Notes under the pieces: model-generated
Told to the model about the DNA's origin: nothing
What the model saw: the letters and a program-made list of their open reading frames with translations, nothing else
Database searches by the model: none
Shown here: in pieces, positions 8,758-16,925 of the stretch
How positions within the stretch are numbered: the first letter of the stretch is position 1
How the letters are laid out: each line of letters starts with the position of its first letter
NCBI GenBank assembly: GCA_964410915.1
Contig: CAYPIU010000006.1
Coordinates: 26,418 to 90,417, forward strand
DNA length: 64,000 bases
Reading direction: 5' to 3'
From: CAZFJG01 sp964410915
GTDB taxonomy: Bacteria > Synergistota > Synergistia > Synergistales > JAFGMB01
Translations under genes and position numbers: made by a program

Positions 8758-9423
8758 TCAGCTTGTCCAACCATATCCTGCAAGTTTATCCCAGGTAAGA
8801 TCCGCGTTTTCTGTATCTGGGTTTGTGGATCCTGTAAGTCTCTTTATTGATTTATGGACATACTTCGCAAGGATATCTGTTTCTATATTTACATGATCTC
8901 CCTTTTTGAGTCTCCCGAGAGTTGTGACCTCTAACGTAGTTGGAATAATACCAACTGAAAAAGATTCACTTGATACATCTATAAGTGTCAGGCTTACACC
9001 TTCAATTGCAATAGAACCTTTGGGAACCATATGTTCAAGCAGAGAACTTTCAGCTTTGAAAGTCATGGTAGAAGTCCGTCCATCTTTTACGACCTCAATG
9101 ACCTCTGCCACACCATCTACATGTCCACTGACAATGTGTCCATCTAATCTTCCGGAAACAGGAAGAGCTCTTTCAAGATTAACTTCATAACCAGATGAAG
9201 AACTGCCCAGGGTCGTTCTATGCCATGTTTCAGGTATCATACTGACAATGAAAGAACCAGAGGAGATCCGAGTTACAGTAAGACAGACTCCAGATATGGA
9301 TACAGAATCACCCACTGCAAGCTCCGATGATATCTCTGATGAGCTTATTGAAAGTTCAATTATGTTGGTTTTTTTTGTGATTCCAGTAATTTTACCAACT
9401 GTCTCTATAAGTCCGGTGAACAT
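8758..9423 (-). CDS. ribE: Riboflavin synthase
   Basis: This enzyme dismutates two lumazine molecules to riboflavin and the ribityl-uracil precursor. It has 221 residues comprising two homologous lumazine-binding barrels, the first starting MFTGLIETVGKI and the second around LVRALPVSGRLDGHIVSGHV-like sequence near residue 90. The GDSVSISGVCLTV and GSIAIEGVSLTL repeats are the paired ligand loops. The start at 9423 overlaps the end of ribD by 19 bases, so it is probably translationally coupled to it. Confidence 0.96.
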   Translation of the reverse strand: MFTGLIETVGKITGITKKTNIIELSISSSEISSELAVGDSVSISGVCLTVTRISSGSFIVSMIPETWHRTTLGSSSSGYEVNLERALPVSGRLDGHIVSGHVDGVAEVIEVVKDGRTSTMTFKAESSLLEHMVPKGSIAIEGVSLTLIDVSSESFSVGIIPTTLEVTTLGRLKKGDHVNIETDILAKYVHKSIKRLTGSTNPDTENADLTWDKLAGYGWTS

Positions 9424-10508
9424 TCAGGCATCCCCTCAACCCATATATCATTTCCTGCGCGGCTTATTCTAACATTTCTTAAATGGATTGTATCATCCAT
9501 GGTCTCTATTGAAATATAATCGGAAAAACACAACCCTTTCCCAATGATCCCTGGTGAAATGAACAGACTCACCTCATCTACGAGCCCGCAGGAAAGCATC
9601 TGTGAAGCTACTTTTGCACCACCCTCTACCATAACTGAATTTATCCCCTTAGAAAGCAGGAATCTCAGTATCTCACCGGGATCAAAAAAGCCATCTTTGC
9701 CTCTGTCCAGCCTTATTACCTTGAAGGGTATATCCGAAAGATCTCCGGGCCAGGGCACAACGGTGTCAGTATCTGTAATTATAAAACCCTTACCTTTCTT
9801 ATAAACAGCAGTATCCGAAGATATTGAAAGACATGGGTCTATGATAACTTTCAACGGCTCTACACCTGACGTATATCTCAGGGTAAGACTTGGATCATCT
9901 GACCGGCATGTGCCAGCCCCAACCATTAAAGCATCATGGCTTCCCCTGAGCAAGTGTGCATAACGTCTTGATTTATAACCGGTGATCCATTTGCTCTTTC
10001 CAGATGACAGGGCCATTTTACCGTCGATACTGATCGCTGTTTTGAGAGTAACCCAGGGTCTGCCCAGTGTATTTCTCCTTATGAATCCCCTGTTGATCCA
10101 CTTACACTCTTCCTGAAGAACGCCAGAGGTAACATCTACTCCGCCTTTGATTAAAATATCTGCTCCCTTACCACTTACTCTGGGGTCTGGATCAAAACAT
10201 CCGAACACTGCGCGTTTTATTCCTTCCCTGACTAGCCGTGGTGCACATGGCGGCGTCTTACCCTGATGTGCACAGGGTTCAAGGGTTACATATGCAGTAC
10301 ACCCCTCAGAATTGTGTCCAGCTTTCTCTAACGCTATTACTTCTGCATGTGGTTTTCCAGCTTCACTGTGATAACCTGTAGCAATTACATTCCCATCCTT
10401 TACAAGAACACAACCGACTTTTGGATTAGGACTTGTTCTCTCTCCCCTGACAGCCTGACTAATTGCCATTTTCATAAAATAGGAATCAATTGTTGATCTC
10501 TGCTTCAT
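9405..10508 (-). CDS. ribD: Bifunctional diaminohydroxyphosphoribosylaminopyrimidine deaminase / 5-amino-6-(5-phosphoribosylamino)uracil reductase
   Basis: This 367-residue enzyme catalyses the second and third riboflavin steps. The N-terminal deaminase (~residues 8-150) has the zinc/catalytic signature PHAEVIALEKAG and TLEPCAHQGKTPPC. The C-terminal reductase (~150-360) starts near RPWVTLKTAISIDGKMA, and its VMVEGGAKVASQML segment matches the NADPH-binding domain. The start shares four bases with the uvrC stop. No FMN riboswitch precedes the rib genes; they depend on the transcript that enters through uvrC. Confidence 0.96.
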   Translation of the reverse strand: MKQRSTIDSYFMKMAISQAVRGERTSPNPKVGCVLVKDGNVIATGYHSEAGKPHAEVIALEKAGHNSEGCTAYVTLEPCAHQGKTPPCAPRLVREGIKRAVFGCFDPDPRVSGKGADILIKGGVDVTSGVLQEECKWINRGFIRRNTLGRPWVTLKTAISIDGKMALSSGKSKWITGYKSRRYAHLLRGSHDALMVGAGTCRSDDPSLTLRYTSGVEPLKVIIDPCLSISSDTAVYKKGKGFIITDTDTVVPWPGDLSDIPFKVIRLDRGKDGFFDPGEILRFLLSKGINSVMVEGGAKVASQMLSCGLVDEVSLFISPGIIGKGLCFSDYISIETMDDTIHLRNVRISRAGNDIWVEGMPECSPDL

Positions 10509-11983
10509 TGTGCCTCTCTTTCCGCCCCTGAAAGGTAAGTCTGTATCTTCTGGGCAAGAACGGGTCCAATACCTTCAATAGCAGCAATATCATTTACCGG
10601 AAGTGATCGGATCCTTTTTACGCTTCCGAAATGTGATAATAGCACTGCTGCTTTGTGTTTACCAATTCCCGGAATATCCTGGAGAGCATTTCGAGTGAGT
10701 TTCCTGTCATAACCTTTTCTATGAGCAGTAATTGCGAACCTGTGAGATTCATCCCTGACTTTCTGAAGAAGTTTAAGGGCTTTACTTTCAAAGGATAACC
10801 TTAAGGGATCTTTTAGATTTGTAGTAAATAGAAGTTCTTCTTTTTTTGCAATTGAAACTACAGGTATCCTTTCAAGCTGAAGGGATTCAAGGGCTTCTTT
10901 TGCGAACTGAAGCTGGACAGGACCACCGTCAATAAGGATTAGTTGTGGAAGGGGCTCCTGCCCTTCTATACATCTTTGATACCTTCTCAAGACAGTCTCT
11001 TTGATACTTCGAAAGTCATCGATCCCTTCAACTGACCTGATCTTGAATTTTCGATAAAGAGAAGGATTGGGTATGCCTTGTTCAAATACCACAGCAACAC
11101 CGTAAGTTGAAACCCCATGAATATGAGAAATATCAAAACCATCGATTCTCCATGGTATTGTTGAAAGGCATAATTGCTCTTGTAGATCAAGAAGTACTTC
11201 CCATGTATCCTTGTCCAGATCACTTTCAAGACTTGATGATATCTTGTGCCTGTTAAGTTTCCATATTGCTCTGATGGCATCCCTGTGACGGGCGGCTTCT
11301 TCAAAAGCGAGATTCGATGAGGCCTTATCCATCCTTGATCTCAACCTTTCAACAAGATCAGCGGAATTCCCTCTCAAGAGCAGAATAATGTCATCAACTC
11401 TTTGACGATATTCACTTTCTCCGCATTTACCGCAGCAGGGTCCTGGACAACGTCCTATTGAGTAATTGATACATGGGCGTTTTGCAGAACGTTTATCAAG
11501 ATCCATGTTACATGTTCTCAGGGGGAAATATCTCTGGATCAGTTTGAGCAAAGTTCTAAGCTCTCCTGCGGAGATAAAAGGACCCATATAGGTTGCCCCG
11601 TCCTTTTGCCGATTGCGTGTAATTATTATCCGGGGAAAACGTTCAGAGGTTATCTTGATATACGGATAACGATCTCCCATTTTCAGTTCAACGTTAAAAA
11701 AGGGACTGTATTTTCTTATTAGTCTTGCCTCGACAATAAACGCTTCAGCTTCGGTTTCTGTGCGTATAGTTGTAATATCTGCGATACTGGTAACAAGTTT
11801 GTTAAGCCTCGGTGATGCAAACCCGCTGTGACGGAAATAGGAAGAAACCCGTTTTTTCAGATTTTTCGCCTTTCCCACATATATTACGGTCCCCTTTAGA
11901 TCATGCATCAGATAAACACCAGGTTTTGCAGGAAAGTATTTTATCTGTTCTTTTACCTTGTACTGAAAACTTCTATCCATCAT
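10505..11983 (-). CDS. uvrC: UvrABC excinuclease subunit C, compact form
   Basis: The dual-incision nuclease of nucleotide excision repair. In order: GIY-YIG nuclease (~15-95, PGVYLMHDLKGTVIYVGKAK), a cysteine cluster (~158-188, CINYSIGRCPGPCCGKCG), a UVR motif (~205-240), an RNase H-like nuclease with IDGFDISHIHG, DDFRSIKETVLRRY, LILIDGG and RDESHRFA supplying the D-D-D-H residues, and a double helix-hairpin-helix (~430-490, IPGIGKHKAAVLL and IEGIGPVLAQKI). At 492 residues it is about 100 shorter than typical UvrC. The loss lies between the UVR motif and the RNase H domain, while all catalytic residues remain. It heads the uvrC-rib-serS transcript. Confidence 0.95.
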   Translation of the reverse strand: MMDRSFQYKVKEQIKYFPAKPGVYLMHDLKGTVIYVGKAKNLKKRVSSYFRHSGFASPRLNKLVTSIADITTIRTETEAEAFIVEARLIRKYSPFFNVELKMGDRYPYIKITSERFPRIIITRNRQKDGATYMGPFISAGELRTLLKLIQRYFPLRTCNMDLDKRSAKRPCINYSIGRCPGPCCGKCGESEYRQRVDDIILLLRGNSADLVERLRSRMDKASSNLAFEEAARHRDAIRAIWKLNRHKISSSLESDLDKDTWEVLLDLQEQLCLSTIPWRIDGFDISHIHGVSTYGVAVVFEQGIPNPSLYRKFKIRSVEGIDDFRSIKETVLRRYQRCIEGQEPLPQLILIDGGPVQLQFAKEALESLQLERIPVVSIAKKEELLFTTNLKDPLRLSFESKALKLLQKVRDESHRFAITAHRKGYDRKLTRNALQDIPGIGKHKAAVLLSHFGSVKRIRSLPVNDIAAIEGIGPVLAQKIQTYLSGAEREAQ

Positions 11984-12055
11984 TAAAGTCTGATTTGACC
12001 CCTCTCATTTACTGTTGTAGAGTTAAAAAAGGTTCCTAACCCCGATCTCAAATTA

Positions 12056-12061
12056 TATAAT
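12056..12061 (+). promoter_or_regulatory. Possible -10 element for cysS
   Basis: A TATAAT hexamer lies 43 bases upstream of the cysS start, in the divergent gap between uvrC and cysS. No convincing -35 box stands 16-18 bases upstream, so the promoter call is weak. Confidence 0.3.
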
Positions 12062-12104
12062 AAGACAGTAAAATAAATAAGACATTTTAACGGAGGTGCT
12101 CCTG

Positions 12105-13517
12105 ATGACCCTGAAACTTTACAACGATCTTACAAGAAAAAAAGAACTGTTCAAGACCGTAACACCTGGAAAAGTCGGTTTTTACAGTTGCGGACCCACT
12201 GTATATAACTATTTTCACATAGGAAATTCTCGACCGTTCATTGTTTTTGATGTATTAAGGCGCTATCTTGAATATTCTGGATATGAAGTCACTTTTGTAC
12301 AGAACTTCACTGATATAGATGACAAGATGATCAACAGGGCGCAAGAACTTGGTATTACAGTAGCAGAACTTGCCGAAAAGACCATTGCAGATTATTTTGA
12401 GGATGCCGATGGGATCGGTGTCAAAAGAGCTACCTTCTATCCAAGGGCTACAGATCATATTGATGAGATTATCCTGCTGGTCAAAAAACTTATTGAAAAT
12501 GGTAATGCATATGAACTTAAAGGAGATGTATATTTCAGCGTAGCAAGTTTCAAAGATTACGGCAAACTGTCAAAACAATCACTGGATGAACTCCAGTCCG
12601 GTGCTCGGGTCGACCTTAACACCGACAAAAGACACCCTCTTGATTTTGCTCTATGGAAATCACAAAAACCCGGGGAACCGGCATGGGAAAGCCCCTGGGG
12701 TCCAGGGAGGCCGGGCTGGCATATTGAGTGCAGTGCAATGTCCATGAAATATCTTGGAGAAACCATAGACATACATTCCGGTGGCGTGGATCTTACGTTC
12801 CCTCATCATGAAAATGAAATAGCCCAGGCAGAAGCGGCTACCGGGAAACCCTTTGTGAATTACTGGCTTCATAATGGATATCTTCTTATAGATAAGGAAA
12901 AGATGTCAAAATCACTTGGCAATTTTATGACGGCAAGGGCTGCAAGAGAAAAATATTCACCTCTTGCCCTGAGAATGTTCATCTTGAGCGCACATTACAG
13001 ATCCCCGATCAATTTTGCCCCTGATGGTATAGAACAATCTGCATCAGCAGTGGAAAGACTTCTTAACTGCTGGTCGGACCTTAAACATGCAGCCGGGAAC
13101 AGGCCTGTAATCGAAAAGAACGACCAGGATTTTCTGCAAGAGATAGAGAAGTTTCAAAAACGATTCCAGGATGAAATGGACGATGACTTCAATACTGCCG
13201 GCGCCATGGGGATCGTATTTGAAACAGTCCGTCATATCAATAATTATCTCAAAAATACAGCAGAGCTTGATAAAAATGCCATCGAACGGGCTTTCAGATT
13301 CTTCGACGATATCGATCAGATATTCGGAGTAATGGATATTTCTGACAGAACTATCGAAACAGCGAACGAAGAGATTGAGGGACTTATAAAAGCACGTGAA
13401 GAAGCAAGAAAAAGCAGGGATTTCTCCAAAGCAGATGCAATTCGGGATGAGCTTCTTGAAAAAGGGATCGTTCTTGAAGATACCGCAGAAGGCCCAAGGT
13501 GGAAGAAAAAACAGTAA
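12105..13517 (+). CDS. cysS: Cysteine-tRNA ligase
   Basis: A cytoplasmic class I synthetase charging tRNA-Cys; 470 residues from the ATG at 12105, which stands eight bases after GGAGG (an earlier in-frame ATG at 12096 overlaps the ribosome binding site). The HIGH-type motif appears as YFHIGNSRPF with the zinc-ligand SCGP just before it. A second zinc-site segment is WHIECSAMSMKYLG plus HHENEIAQAEA, and the KMSKS loop is KEKMSKSLGNF. The DALR anticodon-side helices follow. It is one of only three protein genes on the plus strand and has its own terminator. Confidence 0.97.
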   Translation: MTLKLYNDLTRKKELFKTVTPGKVGFYSCGPTVYNYFHIGNSRPFIVFDVLRRYLEYSGYEVTFVQNFTDIDDKMINRAQELGITVAELAEKTIADYFEDADGIGVKRATFYPRATDHIDEIILLVKKLIENGNAYELKGDVYFSVASFKDYGKLSKQSLDELQSGARVDLNTDKRHPLDFALWKSQKPGEPAWESPWGPGRPGWHIECSAMSMKYLGETIDIHSGGVDLTFPHHENEIAQAEAATGKPFVNYWLHNGYLLIDKEKMSKSLGNFMTARAAREKYSPLALRMFILSAHYRSPINFAPDGIEQSASAVERLLNCWSDLKHAAGNRPVIEKNDQDFLQEIEKFQKRFQDEMDDDFNTAGAMGIVFETVRHINNYLKNTAELDKNAIERAFRFFDDIDQIFGVMDISDRTIETANEEIEGLIKAREEARKSRDFSKADAIRDELLEKGIVLEDTAEGPRWKKKQ

Positions 13518-13549
13518 TCTGAGTCATTTCGTTTTACTGAAAACACCAG

Positions 13550-13590
13550 AATACAGGGGGGATAGTTTTATCCTTCTCTGTATTTTTTTT
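13550..13590 (+). terminator. Terminator after cysS
   Basis: AATACAG pairs with CTGTATT around an inner GGAT/ATCC extension, followed by eight T residues on the plus strand. It overlaps the last codons of the convergent queT gene. Confidence 0.65.
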
Positions 13591-14053
13591 GAAGATATAT
13601 AACAAGCGGCACTCCAAGACCAAAACAGGCTATTGCTTCACCAGCTCCAATGTAAATAGAGGTCATGAAAAATGGAAGATCAAGAAACCAGGATAAATAA
13701 CCACCAACTATGATCATGTTTACTACAACCGGTGGTACTGCTGCCATGAAAGGATTTGGCATTTTTCGAGTTAAGATCGCCGCCGTTAATGTAGCAAGAC
13801 TACCAAAGATCACATCAATTATTCCAAAACCACCCAAAAGATTTGCAAGTATACAGCCTGTGAACAGGCCTGGTACAGCCTCTATCCATAAATATGGCAA
13901 AAGAGTCAGGGCTTCTGCTACCCTGATCTGCACAGGCCCATATGATATTGGAGCAAAGATAAGAACAAGGATACAGTACAGACTTGCTATCATACCTGCA
14001 GTCACTATATTCCGTGTGGAGATTTCAAACCGGCTGTTCAAAAGAGACTTCAT
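13568..14053 (-). CDS. queT: QueT-family queuosine precursor transporter substrate-binding subunit
   Basis: A 161-residue membrane protein with five or six helices, matching the QueT family of ECF-type S-components thought to import queuosine precursors (preQ0/preQ1). The family core is clear: APISYGPVQIRVAEALTLLP, then PGLFTGCILANLLGG and DVIFGSLATLTAAIL. I place the start at the ATG at 14053 (MKSLLNSRFEI), 11 bases after GGAGG. That gives the normal family length; extending to 14194 would add a 47-residue polar leader unlike the family. No ECF energizing module is seen nearby. It is transcribed divergently from clpB. Confidence 0.88.
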   Translation of the reverse strand: MKSLLNSRFEISTRNIVTAGMIASLYCILVLIFAPISYGPVQIRVAEALTLLPYLWIEAVPGLFTGCILANLLGGFGIIDVIFGSLATLTAAILTRKMPNPFMAAVPPVVVNMIIVGGYLSWFLDLPFFMTSIYIGAGEAIACFGLGVPLVIYLQKKYREG

Positions 14054-14067
14054 TGGAACAGGAACCT

Positions 14068-14150
14068 CCTGACAATCCACTATCAAAAGTCTTGAGACGC
14101 TGAAGTTTCTATCCAGCTCCGAATTGTACACTTTTGATCCCTTCAGGTCC
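14068..14150 (-). promoter_or_regulatory. Structured leader upstream of queT
   Basis: In the ~140 bases between the shared clpB/queT control region and the queT start, ATCAAAAGT pairs perfectly with ACTTTTGAT across a ~40-base interval, with a small GCTG/CAGC hairpin inside. The queT ribosome binding site itself lies in CAGGAGGTTCCTG, which can fold on itself. It does not match the preQ1-I or preQ1-II consensus patterns I know. Riboswitch-like control is inference; coordinates are approximate. Confidence 0.3.
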
Positions 14151-14201
14151 ACAGTTTTCCCTGACTTCGCCGGAAAATAAGTGAATATATCCATTGACCT
14201 A

Positions 14202-14229
14202 TTGACTGACCAGTTTTGACCATTATAAT
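14202..14229 (+). promoter_or_regulatory. clpB promoter
   Basis: TTGACT (14202-14207) and TATAAT (14224-14229) are separated by 16 bases, a near-consensus housekeeping-sigma promoter, 49 bases upstream of the clpB start. The -10 box lies at the exact centre of an 18-bp palindrome. Confidence 0.7.
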
Positions 14230-14245
14230 GGTCAGTACTGGTCAG
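14206..14245. promoter_or_regulatory. 40-bp nested palindromic operator over the clpB promoter
   Basis: Two perfect inverted repeats are nested: outer arms CTGACCAGT (14206-14214) and ACTGGTCAG (14237-14245), and an inner 18-bp palindrome TGACCATTATAATGGTCA (14217-14234), with two-base spacers. Read on the minus strand it also contains GGTCAAA-ACT-GGTCAGT, resembling the tandem-heptad operator of the heat-shock repressor CtsR, and another GGTCAAT heptad follows. A repressor here would cover the -10 region and the transcription start. Confidence 0.65.
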
Positions 14246-14277
14246 CGCTTTGTAATTTTTATTATTGGAGGCTTACA

Positions 14278-16884
14278 ATGGATATAAGCAGATTTACAGA
14301 AAAATCACAAAAAGCAGTATCACAGGCACAAGACCTGGCCATAAACTATGGACATCAACAGGTAGATACTATTCATCTTGTATGGGCACTGGTGAAACAG
14401 GAGGATGGACTTATTCCTTCGCTACTGAAAAAAATGGATGTTAATGTACCTTTTTTAATTAATGCTCTTGAAAAGGAACTGTCAAAAAAACCTCGGGTAA
14501 GCGGACCGGGAATAAATCCCGGTAACATCTACATTTCAGGTGATCTTTCAAGACTGATGGTAAAAGCAGTTGAAAGAGCGGAATCAATGAAGGATGAATA
14601 CGTGTCTGTGGAACATATTTTCTACACGATCCTGCAAAATCAGAAAGATAGATCTCTCGGGACCATTCTGAAAGGAGCTGGAATAGATCCCGAAACGTTT
14701 TTGAATGTGCTCAACAAAGTCAGGGGCAACCAGAGAGTTCAGAGTGCAACCCCTGAAACTACATATCAGGCTCTTGAAAGATATGGTAGAGATCTTGTCA
14801 AAGAAGTCCGTGATAACAAACTTGATCCAGTTATTGGACGGGATGAGGAGATCCGTAGAATTATCAGGATCCTAAGTCGTAAAACAAAGAATAACCCGGT
14901 GCTTGTAGGTGAACCCGGAGTTGGCAAGACTGCCATTGTGGAGGGACTTGCTCACAGGATAGTCAAGGGTGATGTTCCTGAAGGACTGAAAGATAAAACT
15001 GTATTTATGCTGGATATCGGGTCCCTTCTTGCCGGTGCAAAGTTTCGTGGAGAATTCGAAGAAAGGCTTAAGGCAGTACTGAATGACATAAAAGAAAGTA
15101 ATGGGCAGATCCTTCTTTTCATTGATGAACTGCATAATATTGTTGGTGCTGGAAAAACCGAGGGGGCCCTTGACGCCGGCAACATGCTTAAACCTATGCT
15201 TGCCCGCGGCGAACTGCACTGTATTGGCGCTACAACACTTGATGAATTCAGGGAACATATCGAAAAAGATGCAGCCCTGGAACGACGTTTCCAGACCGTA
15301 AATGTTGATGAGCCTACGATCGAAGATACTATTTCCATTTTAAGAGGATTGAAAGAACGTTTTCAGGTTCATCATGGCGTCAGGATCAAGGATAATGCCA
15401 TTGTATCTGCTGTTCAACTTTCTGATAGATACATTACGAACAGGTTTTTGCCTGACAAGGCAATAGATCTTGTTGATGAAGCCTGTGCAATGCTGAGAAC
15501 TGAAATTGATTCAATGCCCTCTGAACTTGACAGTATAACAAGAAGAGTTATGCAGCTTGAGATAGAGGAAGCAGCATTGAACAAAGAAAAGGATACAGCG
15601 AGCAGGGAAAGGCTTACATCCCTTCGGAAGGAACTTCAACAGGCCCGGGAAAAGGCTGAGACACTTCGTGCCCGTTATGAAACTGAAAAAGAAGCCATTT
15701 CAAAAGTACGTAACCTGAGAGAAGAAATTGAAAGGCTTCGCTCAGACATCGAAACCGCCGAGAGAAATTATGACCTTAATCGCGCTGCAGAGCTCAAACA
15801 TGGTGAACTCCCCCGAATTCAAGCGGAATTACAGAAGGCTGAGAACGAAATGAAAGAAAGAAGTTCAGAACAGTCATTACTCCGGGAAGAAGTTTCTGAT
15901 GAAGAGATATCCATGATAGTCAGCAAATGGACCGGCATACCCGTCTCCAGACTTATGGAAGGCGAGAGACTTAAACTTTTAAAACTTGAAGATATTTTAC
16001 ACTCCAGAGTTGTTGGTCAGGATGAAGCAGTAAGTCTTGTTGCAGATGCAGTATTAAGAGCAAGAGCAGGTATTAAAGATCCAGGCCGGCCGGTTGGTTC
16101 TTTCATTTTTCTTGGTCCCACTGGAGTTGGTAAGACTGAACTTGCCCGATCACTTGCAGAGGCCCTGTTCGACAGCGAAGACAATATTGTACGAATAGAT
16201 ATGTCCGAATACATGGAAAGACATTCTGTAGCAAGGCTTATTGGAGCACCTCCTGGGTATATAGGATATGAAGAGGGGGGACAACTCACTGAAACGATAC
16301 GCAGAAAACCATATTCAGTGATTCTCTTCGATGAAATAGAAAAAGCCCATGCGGATGTTTTTAATATACTTCTTCAGGTACTTGACGATGGAAGGATAAC
16401 AGACAGCCATGGCAGAACTGTAGATTTTAAAAATACAGTAATAATTATGACAAGTAATATCGGCGCTTCTTTTCTTATGGAAGGTATTGGCCCAGCAGGT
16501 GAGATCAACGATTCAACAAGAGATAACGTTTTGAGCGAACTCCGCGAAAACTTCAGACCGGAATTCCTGAACCGGGTTGATGATGTTGTTTTATTCAAAT
16601 CTCTTTCTCTGCATGAAATTCAAGAGATAGCTTCATTGCAGATAGAACGATTACGTTCCCGTCTTGCTGCTCAAAGGATAGGATTGGTAGTAACTGAAAC
16701 AGCTCTTGAGTTTATAGCAAGAGAAGGATATGATCCTGTTTATGGAGCCAGACCCATGAAACGCTTTATTGTCCATAAACTCGAAACGGCCATAGCTAAA
16801 GCAATAATACAGAATAATGCACATGAAGGTTCCACTATAACTGTTCAAAGTGACGGCTCTGACATAGATATCAGGATCGAATAA
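14278..16884 (+). CDS. clpB: Chaperone ClpB (protein disaggregase)
   Basis: An 868-residue hexameric AAA+ disaggregase that works with DnaK to rescue aggregated proteins in the cytoplasm. Domains in order: N-terminal Clp repeat domain (1-145), first ATPase ring (Walker A GEPGVGKTA at 211-219, Walker B ILLFIDELH), the coiled-coil middle domain (~405-525) that distinguishes ClpB from ClpA/ClpC, and second ATPase ring (Walker A GPTGVGKTE at 613-621, with GYIGYEEGG pore loop and VILFDEIEKAH). All nucleotide-binding residues look intact. GGAGG stands seven bases before the ATG. The promoter carries a large palindromic operator, indicating stress control. Confidence 0.97.
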   Translation: MDISRFTEKSQKAVSQAQDLAINYGHQQVDTIHLVWALVKQEDGLIPSLLKKMDVNVPFLINALEKELSKKPRVSGPGINPGNIYISGDLSRLMVKAVERAESMKDEYVSVEHIFYTILQNQKDRSLGTILKGAGIDPETFLNVLNKVRGNQRVQSATPETTYQALERYGRDLVKEVRDNKLDPVIGRDEEIRRIIRILSRKTKNNPVLVGEPGVGKTAIVEGLAHRIVKGDVPEGLKDKTVFMLDIGSLLAGAKFRGEFEERLKAVLNDIKESNGQILLFIDELHNIVGAGKTEGALDAGNMLKPMLARGELHCIGATTLDEFREHIEKDAALERRFQTVNVDEPTIEDTISILRGLKERFQVHHGVRIKDNAIVSAVQLSDRYITNRFLPDKAIDLVDEACAMLRTEIDSMPSELDSITRRVMQLEIEEAALNKEKDTASRERLTSLRKELQQAREKAETLRARYETEKEAISKVRNLREEIERLRSDIETAERNYDLNRAAELKHGELPRIQAELQKAENEMKERSSEQSLLREEVSDEEISMIVSKWTGIPVSRLMEGERLKLLKLEDILHSRVVGQDEAVSLVADAVLRARAGIKDPGRPVGSFIFLGPTGVGKTELARSLAEALFDSEDNIVRIDMSEYMERHSVARLIGAPPGYIGYEEGGQLTETIRRKPYSVILFDEIEKAHADVFNILLQVLDDGRITDSHGRTVDFKNTVIIMTSNIGASFLMEGIGPAGEINDSTRDNVLSELRENFRPEFLNRVDDVVLFKSLSLHEIQEIASLQIERLRSRLAAQRIGLVVTETALEFIAREGYDPVYGARPMKRFIVHKLETAIAKAIIQNNAHEGSTITVQSDGSDIDIRIE

Positions 16885-16886
16885 AA

Positions 16887-16922
16887 AACAGCGAGGCCAG
16901 ATTCTGAGGGATCCTGGCCTCG
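16887..16922 (-). terminator. Bidirectional terminator between clpB and the ABC transporter operon
   Basis: CGAGGCCAG (16892-16900) pairs with CTGGCCTCG (16914-16922). On the minus strand the stem is followed by a six-T run, a good intrinsic terminator for the transporter genes. On the plus strand it sits right after the clpB stop and can serve there too, although the T run is poorer. Confidence 0.8.
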
Positions 16923-16925
16923 ATA

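Noticed and set aside
8051..8896. A 281-codon plus-strand open frame
   Set aside because: It is the antisense shadow of ribBA and ribE, which have intact catalytic motifs; its sequence is Ser/Thr-rich without a domain.
8700..10560. FMN riboswitch before the riboflavin genes
   Set aside because: ribD starts inside the uvrC stop and the other gaps are short; no RFN-type conserved blocks are present.
14054..14194. N-terminal extension of QueT to position 14194
   Set aside because: The extra 47 residues are polar and unlike the family, and a ribosome binding site stands before the ATG at 14053.
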